Of a DNA stretch of 64,000 nucleotides, positions 20,095 to 28,976 are shown piece by piece. The position numbers and the translations under genes are program-made. Below the pieces are notes generated by a model. It was not told where the DNA came from, made no database searches, and saw nothing but the letters and a program-made list of their open reading frames with translations. Source of the DNA: an uncultured Flavobacteriaceae bacterium (GTDB lineage Bacteria > Bacteroidota > Bacteroidia > Flavobacteriales > Flavobacteriaceae); assembly GCA_905479475.1 (NCBI GenBank), contig CAJQMT010000002.1, forward strand, positions 1-64,000, written 5' to 3'. Position 1 is the stretch's first letter. Each line of letters begins with the position of its first letter.

Positions 20095-20805
20095 ATGAAG
20101 TTCGAAATAAATCCATTGCGAAAAAGACAAGTTCTCGGAATGCTCATAGGAACCATCTTAGGCGTCTTTTTATTCCTATTCCTCTCGAGTGAGGCTAATG
20201 AAGAATACAAAAGCCTGGGTCCGATGAACACCGGTCATGAAGATTTTTCTTGTAGCAGCTGTCATTCAGATGCGGAAGGAAGTTTATGGGCACAAACACA
20301 ATCCAACCTACAGTACAGTATCGGATTGAGAGCGAATTCTGTTGCATACGGAACCCTAGATGTAGAAACTAAGAAATGCCTTGCCTGTCATGAAAGAGAC
20401 AACGACAGACATCCTACACATCGATTTTTAGAACCCAAATACAAAGAAGCTGTTGAAAAAATAAATACCGCCAGTTGCATCACATGTCACTCAGAACACA
20501 ATGCAAAAAGACTTACCCTTTCGAAAGTCGACTATTGCATGCATTGTCATGAGGATTTAACAGTTAAAAATGATCCGATAGACATTTCACACGAAACCTT
20601 GATTGCAACAGAACAGTGGGACACTTGTCTTCAGTGCCATGACTTCCATGGAAATCACGAATACAAAACACCCTCCGTAATGAAAGACACCCTTTCTTAT
20701 GAAGCACTAGACATTTACTTTAATGGTGGAAAAGATCCTTACAGCACAAAGAAAAAATTTACTGCACTTTCGGAAAAAGAGTGGATTGAAAAATTTCTTA
20801 AATAA
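20095..20805 (+). CDS. Membrane-anchored pentaheme c-type cytochrome
   Basis: N-terminal TM anchor; five CxxCH motifs (CSSCH, CLACH, CITCH, CMHCH, CLQCH). Confidence 0.85.
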   Translation: MKFEINPLRKRQVLGMLIGTILGVFLFLFLSSEANEEYKSLGPMNTGHEDFSCSSCHSDAEGSLWAQTQSNLQYSIGLRANSVAYGTLDVETKKCLACHERDNDRHPTHRFLEPKYKEAVEKINTASCITCHSEHNAKRLTLSKVDYCMHCHEDLTVKNDPIDISHETLIATEQWDTCLQCHDFHGNHEYKTPSVMKDTLSYEALDIYFNGGKDPYSTKKKFTALSEKEWIEKFLK

Positions 20806-20923
20806 AGAGTATTTGAACGCCCTTGGCGTACCTGATTTGTAAATTAATGTTGAAATTTGAACAAAATTACCTTTTCAAAAAAACCAAACACAGTCCAATT
20901 AAAAGAGTCTTTTGCCTTTAAAC

Positions 20924-20941
20924 TACCTAAATAAATACGTA
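20924..20941. promoter_or_regulatory. TACCTA-n6-TACGTA site upstream of the response regulator
   Basis: 12-bp spacing, as between the first two nasA sites; TATATTTG -7 box at 20971. Confidence 0.35.
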
Positions 20942-20998
20942 ATTTCCTTTAAAGTAAACCGAAGTTCTGCTATATTTGTAGTATAAAACACTAAAAAA

Positions 20999-21658
20999 TT
21001 GGAAAAAGTAATCAAAATCATATTGGCTGATGATCATTTGCTAGTAAGAAATGGTATCAAATCTTTATTGCTCGAAGATGCTACATTGGATGTCATTGGA
21101 GAAGCTTCCAATGGAAAAGAAGCCCTAGAATTGGCAAAAGAAACGCAACCCGACCTTTTAATTATTGACGTGCGCATGCCCGTTATGGACGGTATTGAAG
21201 CCGCTGGTCATTTGAAGGATTATGCACCAAACACCAAATCCATTGTACTGTCGATGCACGACTCTGAAGAATACATCTTAAAGTCTATCAAAGCTGGAGC
21301 AAGTGGTTATTTATTAAAAGACACAGGAAAAGAAGAATTCCTAAAAGCCATAAAAACAGTCTTTAATGGAGGAAAATACTTCAGCGGAGACATCTCAAAT
21401 GTGATTGTTTCCAATTACCTACAAACCACTTCAACGACAAACCCCACTGTCAAGACACCCAAAAATACGCTTGGACTCACCAAAAAGGAAATCGAAATCT
21501 TATCGTTGATTTTATCTGGAATGACCAACACTGAAATATCAGACAAACTGGGTAAAAGCAAACGCACCATAGAAACACATCGTTTCAATTTGATGAAAAA
21601 AATGAACGTTAAAAACCTCATCGAATTATCTTCCAAAGCGAAAGAATTAGGATTTTAA
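20999..21658 (+). CDS. NarL/FixJ family response regulator
   Basis: DDH acidic pocket, IIDVRMPVMDG, LuxR-type HTH LTKKEIEILSLILSGMTNTEISDKLGKSKRTIETHRFNLMKK. Start appears to be TTG. Confidence 0.92.
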   Translation: MEKVIKIILADDHLLVRNGIKSLLLEDATLDVIGEASNGKEALELAKETQPDLLIIDVRMPVMDGIEAAGHLKDYAPNTKSIVLSMHDSEEYILKSIKAGASGYLLKDTGKEEFLKAIKTVFNGGKYFSGDISNVIVSNYLQTTSTTNPTVKTPKNTLGLTKKEIEILSLILSGMTNTEISDKLGKSKRTIETHRFNLMKKMNVKNLIELSSKAKELGF

Positions 21659-21727
21659 TAGTTATGTCTTCCTTTTTTCTAGAAAACAGCAAGACGCAGA
21701 CTACTTAAAAAAAATAACTGTAAAAAT

Positions 21728-21755
21728 TACGTATTTCACTACGTATTTATACGTA
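21728..21755. promoter_or_regulatory. Triple TACGTA operator upstream of the nasA fusion
   Basis: TACGTA at 21728, 21740 and 21750; TAAATTTG -7 box at 21762-21769. Confidence 0.6.
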
Positions 21756-21861
21756 AATTAGTAAATTTGCTTTCCGTTTGATACATGGTATGCCCTCGGG
21801 ACCGACCACGAATACGGAACAAAAGAAACTGAATTCTTAAACTGACAAAATTAAGAGAGAT

Positions 21862-24800
21862 ATGTCAATCTTAAAATCCTATAAAACAACATGTTCTTAT
21901 TGCGGTGTGGGCTGTGGAATCATTGTAGACAAAAACCACAACGGTACGCTAAAAGTAAAAGGTGACCCAGATCATCCTACGAACAAAGGAATGCTTTGTT
22001 CTAAAGGAATGAACCTGCACTATGTGGCACAGGATACTTCTGACAGGATCCTACACCCACAGATGAAATGGAGTAAAAACCACCCCCTAAAAAAAGTATC
22101 TTGGGATACGGCTTTAGATAGAGCTGCAGCAGTTTTCAAAAGTATCATCAAAAAGCACGGACCAGATAGTGTTGGATTTTACGTCTCTGGACAATGTTTG
22201 ACTGAAGAATATTATTTGGTCAACAAACTTACCAAGGGATTTATTGGAACGAACAACGTCGACACAAATTCAAGATTGTGTATGAGTTCCGCAGTTGTAG
22301 GATATAAGAAAGCCCTCGGAGACGACAACGTTCCCATCGCTTATGAGGACATTGAACTCGCAGACACCTTCTTGATAACGGGTGCCAACCCAGCTTGGTG
22401 TCATCCCATACTCTTCAGACGTTTGGAAAAACACAAAGAGGACAATCCAAATACCAAAATTATCGTTGTGGATCCGCGAAAAACACAAACTTGTGCCATC
22501 GCTGATTTGCATTTACAAATCATCCCAGGAACAGATGTGGTGTTGCACAATGCCATTGCAAAAAGACTCATCGACAAAAAGAAGGTGGACGCGGATTTTA
22601 TCAAAAAGCACACCAACAATTTTGAAGCTTTGAAAAAACTGGTTTCTGAAACCTCTCTTAACAAAGCCGCTAAAATTTGTGGAATTTCGACAGCAGACAT
22701 CAAATTAGCAGCGCAATATATAGGAGATGCCAAAGGGTTTATCAGCATGTGGACCATGGGCATCAATCAGAGCGTCATTGGAGTAGACAAAAACACTTCT
22801 TTGCTCAACATATCCTTACTAACAGGACATATTGGAAAGCCCGGATCAGGACCTTTTTCATTGACCGGACAACCCAATGCCATGGGAGGCCGTGAAGTTG
22901 GTGGAATGGCAAATTTATTGGCCGCTCACAAAAACTTAGCAGACCCACAACACAGAAAAGAAGTCGCTGACTTTTGGGGAAGCAAACCCATTTCACCAAA
23001 CCCTGGATTGACCGCAACAGAAATGTTTGATGCCTTGGACAGCGGCAAATTAAAAGCAATTTGGATCATTTGCACGAATCCTGTGGTCAGCCTACCGGAT
23101 GCAAATAAGGTTGAAAAAGCCCTTAAAAAAGCGAATTTTGTAGTCGTACAAGACATTTCCGAAAATTCAGAAACCGTTGCCTTTGCAGATCTCGTATTGC
23201 CTGCTGCAGGATGGTTAGAAAAAGAAGGAACGATGACCAACTCCGAACGCAGAGTGAGTTACCTACCAAAAGGAATTGAACCTCCTGGAGAAGCTTTGCC
23301 AGATGCTGAAATTTTATGGAAGTTCGCCCAAAAAATGGACTTTTTAGGATTTAACTACAAACATGTGAGTGAAGTGTACGACGAACATTGTGCGCTCACT
23401 AAAGGTACCAAAATAGACGTTTCAGGCCTCTCTCATGAGCGATTGAAATCTGAAGGGAGTATGCAATGGCCTGTTCCTCATAAAAAACACAAAGGCACTA
23501 CAAGACTTTATACAGATTACCAATTTGACACACTGAATGGGAAAGCGGCTTTTAACATTCCTTCAAGTACCGAAAACCTATCCGAAAAAACTTCTTCGAA
23601 ATTTCCTTTGGTTTTAAACACCGGAAGAATTCGCGACCAATGGCACACACGCACCAAAACAGGAAAAGTGCAACGATTGCTGACGCATATCGAAGGTCCT
23701 TATGTGGAAATGAACGCAGCTGATGCCTTTCAGAGAAATTTAAAAGACGGAGACATTGCCGTCGTAAAAAACAACCGCGGAGAAACCAGAGTTCCCGTAG
23801 TAACCAACCATGATATCCGATCAGGCGTTGTCTTCATGCCGATGCACTTTGGAAAAGTTTCTAACAGCACACTGGGAAGAGCAAACAACCTTACCCATTC
23901 CTTGATTGACCCGATTTCGAAAGAACCCGACTTTAAATTTGCGGCAGTAGAAGTCAGCAAATACAAAAAGAAAAAACAAAAAATATGCGTGATTGGCGGC
24001 GGTGCAGCCGCCTATCGTTTTGTACAAACCTATCGAGAAAATAACAAAATAGACGATATTGAAGTATTTTCTTTGGAAGAAACGCCTTTTTACAATCGCG
24101 TTCTTCTGCCAGAATATGTAAACGATGAATTGACATGGGAGCAACTTCAAAAAATCAAAAAAGGAGAACTCGCCAAATTAAAAATCAAACTACACGCAAA
24201 CACTTCCATTACTTCCATAGACAAAGTAGCAAAATCGATTGTCGATAGCAATGAGGTCGAACACACCTACGATATTTTGATCATGGCCACTGGAAGTCGT
24301 GCCTTTGTGCCTTCTGACGCACAACTCGATTTGCCTGGAAGATTTACTATGCGGAACAAAGGGGATGCCGATGCCCTAAAAAATTATTTAGAGCAAACAG
24401 GATTGCCAAACAATGAGCAACATGTTGTGATTGTAGGAGGTGGCTTGCTAGGGCTCGAGCTTGCGGCCGCATTGAACAAACGAAAAGTAAACATCACTAT
24501 CATTCAAAGAGCGTCCCGATTGATGGAACGACAATTGGATTTGGTTGCCAGTCGTCTTCTCGCTCAAGACGTACAAGAAAGAGGCATTCAAATATATTTT
24601 GACAACGAGGTCAATACTGTGTTTGATGACACACAGATAAACAACCTGTCGATCAACTTGAAAACAGGAAAAACAATCAACGCCAATGCCATTGTATATG
24701 CCATTGGAACCATTCCAAACGTAGAACTTGCCAGAGAAGCAAAACTAACTGTTCAAAGAGGTGTCGTTGTCAATGAATACCTGCAAACAAGTACTCCTGA

Positions 24801-25395
24801 AATTTTTGCGATGGGAGAAATTGCAGAATTCAACAATTTCTTATTCGGAATTACTTCTGCGGCAGAGCAACAAGCAGATATTGCTGCAAAATTCATTTTA
24901 GGAAACCTCAACAACCACTACAAAGGGTCTGTACTGATGAATATTCTAAAATTTGAAGATTTGGATTTGTGTAGTATCGGGAATATTGAATTTCCTGAAA
25001 ACGACCCAAGCTACGAGGAAATACTACTTATGGACGTAAGCAAACGTTTTTACAAAAAATGCATCGTAAAAGACGACAAGCTTATTGGTGCATTGATGAT
25101 GGGAGACAAAAGTGAATTCGCAGAATTCAAAAGCTTGATTGAGGACAAAACAGAATTGTCTGAAAAAAGAGTAGAATTATTACGAGGCAGAAGCGACGCA
25201 AAACCAGTCATTGGAAAGCTCATTTGCTCTTGCAGTCAAGTAGGAGAAGGAAACCTAAAAGAGGCCATAAAAGGAGGTTGTTCTGAGTTTATAGATTTGT
25301 GCAAAACCACAGGAGCAGGATTGGGTTGTGGAAGCTGCAAACCAGAAGTCAGAGATATTTTAGTAAATGCGAAAAGCGAAACAGTAAACGGGTAA
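21862..25395 (+). CDS. nasA: Assimilatory nitrate reductase catalytic subunit fused to NirB-like FAD/NAD(P) reductase and BFD domain
   Basis: CSYCGVGCG N-terminal [4Fe-4S] motif and molybdopterin domains; from ~aa 710 KICVIGGGAAAYRF...VVIVGGGLLGLEL; C-terminal CSCSQVGEGNL...CGSCKPEV BFD motif. Confidence 0.92.
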   Translation: MSILKSYKTTCSYCGVGCGIIVDKNHNGTLKVKGDPDHPTNKGMLCSKGMNLHYVAQDTSDRILHPQMKWSKNHPLKKVSWDTALDRAAAVFKSIIKKHGPDSVGFYVSGQCLTEEYYLVNKLTKGFIGTNNVDTNSRLCMSSAVVGYKKALGDDNVPIAYEDIELADTFLITGANPAWCHPILFRRLEKHKEDNPNTKIIVVDPRKTQTCAIADLHLQIIPGTDVVLHNAIAKRLIDKKKVDADFIKKHTNNFEALKKLVSETSLNKAAKICGISTADIKLAAQYIGDAKGFISMWTMGINQSVIGVDKNTSLLNISLLTGHIGKPGSGPFSLTGQPNAMGGREVGGMANLLAAHKNLADPQHRKEVADFWGSKPISPNPGLTATEMFDALDSGKLKAIWIICTNPVVSLPDANKVEKALKKANFVVVQDISENSETVAFADLVLPAAGWLEKEGTMTNSERRVSYLPKGIEPPGEALPDAEILWKFAQKMDFLGFNYKHVSEVYDEHCALTKGTKIDVSGLSHERLKSEGSMQWPVPHKKHKGTTRLYTDYQFDTLNGKAAFNIPSSTENLSEKTSSKFPLVLNTGRIRDQWHTRTKTGKVQRLLTHIEGPYVEMNAADAFQRNLKDGDIAVVKNNRGETRVPVVTNHDIRSGVVFMPMHFGKVSNSTLGRANNLTHSLIDPISKEPDFKFAAVEVSKYKKKKQKICVIGGGAAAYRFVQTYRENNKIDDIEVFSLEETPFYNRVLLPEYVNDELTWEQLQKIKKGELAKLKIKLHANTSITSIDKVAKSIVDSNEVEHTYDILIMATGSRAFVPSDAQLDLPGRFTMRNKGDADALKNYLEQTGLPNNEQHVVIVGGGLLGLELAAALNKRKVNITIIQRASRLMERQLDLVASRLLAQDVQERGIQIYFDNEVNTVFDDTQINNLSINLKTGKTINANAIVYAIGTIPNVELAREAKLTVQRGVVVNEYLQTSTPEIFAMGEIAEFNNFLFGITSAAEQQADIAAKFILGNLNNHYKGSVLMNILKFEDLDLCSIGNIEFPENDPSYEEILLMDVSKRFYKKCIVKDDKLIGALMMGDKSEFAEFKSLIEDKTELSEKRVELLRGRSDAKPVIGKLICSCSQVGEGNLKEAIKGGCSEFIDLCKTTGAGLGCGSCKPEVRDILVNAKSETVNG

Positions 25396-25397
25396 AC

Positions 25398-26831
25398 ATG
25401 AGAAACAAAGATCTAAAACGTATTTTTATCAAAGGAGGAGTGTTGTCACCTGGAGAATTGAAACAAATCATTCGACTGGCTGAGACCTTGGGACTTAACG
25501 ATATTTTCTTTGGTTCAAGACAAGATATTATTTTGCCTTTTCAAGAGGCTGACAACGAAATTCTGGAGCAGTTTCCCGATTTAAAAATGGAAATTATTTC
25601 TGAAAGAAACTACCAAAACATTGTTTGTTCTTATGTTTCTGCCGACATCTTCAAAAATACACCTTGGCTGAATGGGGTAAAGTATTTGTACATTTTGGAA
25701 GATTTCAAACACACGCCAAAAATTAAAATCAACATTACGGATCCACAACAGCAGTTGGTCCCTGTTTTCAGTGGAAACTTGAATTTTATTGCCTCCGAGC
25801 ACGAAGATTATTGGTACTTGCATTTGAACCTTCCCCACTGGGAAACCCCAGAATATTATCCCGTATTGATTTTTAGCTATGACATTGCTAAGATTTCGAG
25901 AACCATTGAAGAAATCGGTTCCGATGCCGACGACGCACAAGAACTTTTTGACTTGATCAACGACCGCATCGAAACGAACAACCGTTCCATTGAAAAAAAA
26001 CTAGCCATTCCCTATGAGCCTTTTCCTTACTACGAAGGAATGAATAAAATGGGCATAAACAGGTATTGGCTTGGTTTGTACTGGAGAAACAACCGATACG
26101 ATCTCAATTTCTTAAAAGATTTTTCCGAATTCTGTTTGAACCACAAAGTAGGTAAAATTTGTATTACCCCCTGGAAATCCTTCATCGTAAAAGGAATTGG
26201 CCAAGAAGACAAATTGACCTTAGAAAAGTTTTTGGGAAAAAAAGGAATCAATGTAAGACACTCTTCCTTAGAGTTGAACTGGAACATTCCTGTGAATGAC
26301 AACGACGCCTTGAATTTGAAAGAATTTGTGGTAAAAACATTCGATCAAAACGACATCAGTACCTACGGTATGACTTTTGGAATCAGCTATCATGAAACTG
26401 AAAAAACTTATTTCACAACCGTTACGATTGAAAAAAACAAAACCCCGGACATTGTAAAAAATTTCCAAGTACGGCCCACATTTAATGTGCTCTACTCAAA
26501 AAACTTTGACCCCAACACCCAAGAATACATTGCCTATGCGCAGGATGTCGACAAAATTGAATTGCCTGGTTTGTTGATGGAATTGAGTCGAATGTACTTT
26601 GAACAATTAGGAGCCATTACTCCTTCTTCAAGTACAAAATCTGACGCTAACGACGCTCCGGAGTTGTCTGAAGTTTACCAATGTCAAAACTGTATGACTC
26701 TATACGACAGCACTTATGGTGACGAACAATCGGGAATCTTACCGAACACACCTTTTGAAAAATTACCAGACGATTATTGCTGTGGTGTCTGCGAAGGGGA
26801 AAAGAAATATTTTAAAAAAATCCTGATGTAA
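25398..26831 (+). CDS. Siroheme-reductase-like protein with C-terminal rubredoxin domain
   Basis: ATG 3 bp after the nasA stop; C-terminal CQNCMTLYDSTYGDEQSGILPNTPFEKLPDDYCCGVCEG is rubredoxin; N-terminal part resembles nitrite/sulfite reductase half-domains without the siroheme Cys motif. Confidence 0.75.
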   Translation: MRNKDLKRIFIKGGVLSPGELKQIIRLAETLGLNDIFFGSRQDIILPFQEADNEILEQFPDLKMEIISERNYQNIVCSYVSADIFKNTPWLNGVKYLYILEDFKHTPKIKINITDPQQQLVPVFSGNLNFIASEHEDYWYLHLNLPHWETPEYYPVLIFSYDIAKISRTIEEIGSDADDAQELFDLINDRIETNNRSIEKKLAIPYEPFPYYEGMNKMGINRYWLGLYWRNNRYDLNFLKDFSEFCLNHKVGKICITPWKSFIVKGIGQEDKLTLEKFLGKKGINVRHSSLELNWNIPVNDNDALNLKEFVVKTFDQNDISTYGMTFGISYHETEKTYFTTVTIEKNKTPDIVKNFQVRPTFNVLYSKNFDPNTQEYIAYAQDVDKIELPGLLMELSRMYFEQLGAITPSSSTKSDANDAPELSEVYQCQNCMTLYDSTYGDEQSGILPNTPFEKLPDDYCCGVCEGEKKYFKKILM

Positions 26832-26964
26832 GGAGCGATTTTCAAATTTCTCTTACATCGCTTCGTTGCATTTGTTTTCTTCACTTGTCAATTTTTTTTT
26901 ATCTTTCTAAGAAAATTGTGAGTTTGTTGCTTTTCTAAGTGACACTCTTTGAAAAAAAATTGCT

Positions 26965-28503
26965 ATGTTAATCAAAGTTTATGGTTCTGCCGTGTTCGGC
27001 ATTGAAGCTACCACTATTGTTGTTGAAGTAAATATTGACCAAGGCATCGGTTACCACCTTGTGGGCCTTCCTGACAATGCGGTTCGAGAAAGCAGTTACC
27101 GGATTTCCGCAGCCTTACACAATATCGGTTACAAACTTCCCGGAAAAAAAATCACGCTGAACATGGCTCCCGCCGATTTGCGCAAAGAAGGATCTGCTTA
27201 TGATTTGACCTTGGCCATTGGAATATTAGCTGCTTCAAATCAAATAAAGAGTACCAATATTGGAGAATATCTGATCATGGGTGAACTCTCTTTAGATGGA
27301 AATTTGCAACCTATCAAAGGAGCCTTACCCATTGCTATCAATGCGAAATCAGAGGGTTTCAAAGGCTTTATACTTCCCAAACAAAATGTCCAAGAAGCCG
27401 CTATTGTAAAAGGACTCGAAGTATATGGTATTGAAAACATCCGAGAAGCCATCTCTTTTTTTGACGGAAAAAATTCCTTAGAAGCCACTGTGATCGATGT
27501 ACAAAAACAATTTCAACAGACCTTGGAAAATCCAGAATTTGACTTTTCAGATGTCAAAGGACAAGAATCCATCAAACGCTGTATGGAAATTGCCGCCGCA
27601 GGAGGACACAATATAATTCTCATTGGACCTCCTGGATCTGGAAAAACCATGTTGGCCAAAAGATTGCCCACAATCTTACCTCCCATGACATTGGAAGAGG
27701 CTTTGGAAACTACAAAGATCCATTCTGTCGTGGGACGTGTGAAAGAAAATTTTGGCTTGATGAGCCAACGCCCCTTTCGATCTCCACATCACACCATTTC
27801 AGATGTGGCCTTGGTAGGTGGCGGACAATACCCGCAACCTGGAGAAATTTCCATGTCGCACAACGGTGTTTTATTTCTTGACGAACTCCCCGAATTCAAA
27901 CGCACTGTTTTGGAAGTAATGCGACAACCGCTCGAAGATCGTGAAATAACGATATCTAGGGCTCGTTTTACCGTCACCTATCCGAGTAGTTTTATGTTGG
28001 TAGCAAGCATGAACCCCAGTCCTAGCGGTTTTTTCAACGACCCTGACAGCCCGATGACTTCTAGCCCACAAGAAATGCAACGTTATTTGAACAGAATATC
28101 GGGCCCTTTATTAGACCGCATAGACATTCATATTGAAGTGACTCCTGTTCCTTTTGAAAAACTAGCAGAAGAACGCAAAGGAGAACCTAGCAAGGTTATC
28201 AGAGAACGCGTAACGATGGCAAGAAAACAACAAACGCTTCGCTTTTCTAAATCTGAAAACACACATTACAACGCTCAGATGTCTGTCCAACAAATTCGAG
28301 AATTTTGCAATTTAGACAAAGCCTCCAAAGATCTTTTAAAATCAGCAATGGAACGGTTGAATTTATCTGCACGAGCCTACGATCGAATTTTAAAAGTAAG
28401 CAGAACCATCGCTGATTTAGACCAGCAAAAAAACATCCAACCCAACCATATTGGTGAAGCCATTCAATACCGTAGTTTGGACAGAGATGGATGGCTAGGG
28501 TGA
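26965..28503 (+). CDS. YifB/ComM family Mg-chelatase-like AAA ATPase
   Basis: N-terminal YifB domain, Walker A GPPGSGKTM, GGGQYPQPGEISMSHNGVLFLDELPEF. Confidence 0.93.
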   Translation: MLIKVYGSAVFGIEATTIVVEVNIDQGIGYHLVGLPDNAVRESSYRISAALHNIGYKLPGKKITLNMAPADLRKEGSAYDLTLAIGILAASNQIKSTNIGEYLIMGELSLDGNLQPIKGALPIAINAKSEGFKGFILPKQNVQEAAIVKGLEVYGIENIREAISFFDGKNSLEATVIDVQKQFQQTLENPEFDFSDVKGQESIKRCMEIAAAGGHNIILIGPPGSGKTMLAKRLPTILPPMTLEEALETTKIHSVVGRVKENFGLMSQRPFRSPHHTISDVALVGGGQYPQPGEISMSHNGVLFLDELPEFKRTVLEVMRQPLEDREITISRARFTVTYPSSFMLVASMNPSPSGFFNDPDSPMTSSPQEMQRYLNRISGPLLDRIDIHIEVTPVPFEKLAEERKGEPSKVIRERVTMARKQQTLRFSKSENTHYNAQMSVQQIREFCNLDKASKDLLKSAMERLNLSARAYDRILKVSRTIADLDQQKNIQPNHIGEAIQYRSLDRDGWLG

Positions 28504-28599
28504 CTCAAAATTGAAAAACAATTTGCTTTTTAAATCTAAAAATTTTAAATTAGAGAATTGCTTGTTAACAAAATTCTTACACTCAAAAAAATTTTACTT

Positions 28600-28866
28600 A
28601 TGCTCCCTTTTCGAACAGAAATACGAAATTCTCCCAAAGAACAAACTTTGAAAATTTATTTGAGTGATATCTCTTTAGACATCGAACTTCAAGGTCTGCT
28701 TGAAGAAATAGAAGGTGTCCGAATGGCAGAGGTACAAACGAGTATGAGTAGAAATAGAGTTCCTGAGAATTTGACTGTTTTTAGAGAGGATACGATCTCC
28801 ATCAATGATTTAAAGGATAAAATTGATTCATTTTTAAATAGCTTTTTTGACCAGATAGACAACTAG
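28600..28866 (+). CDS. Hypothetical small protein
   Basis: ORF starts TTG 28558; ATG at 28600 gives 88 aa MLPFRTEIRNSPKEQTLK; followed by a terminator. Confidence 0.4.
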   Translation: MLPFRTEIRNSPKEQTLKIYLSDISLDIELQGLLEEIEGVRMAEVQTSMSRNRVPENLTVFREDTISINDLKDKIDSFLNSFFDQIDN

Positions 28867-28875
28867 AATCAAGAA

Positions 28876-28921
28876 AAAATAAACCCTCTGAGAAATCATT
28901 CAAAGAGGGTATTTTATTTTT
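28876..28921. terminator. Bidirectional terminator
   Basis: ACCCTCT/AGAGGGT stem with A/T-rich flanks between convergent genes. Confidence 0.6.
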
Positions 28922-28976
28922 TTATACGAGCAACAGCGCAAGGTCATCTACAATTGTTTGATTTCCTCAGCAACTA

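Noticed and set aside
25299-26831. ORF-track start for the rubredoxin fusion at 25299
   Set aside because: N-terminal extension overlaps nasA in another frame; ATG 25398 (MRNKDLKRIF) fits operon spacing.
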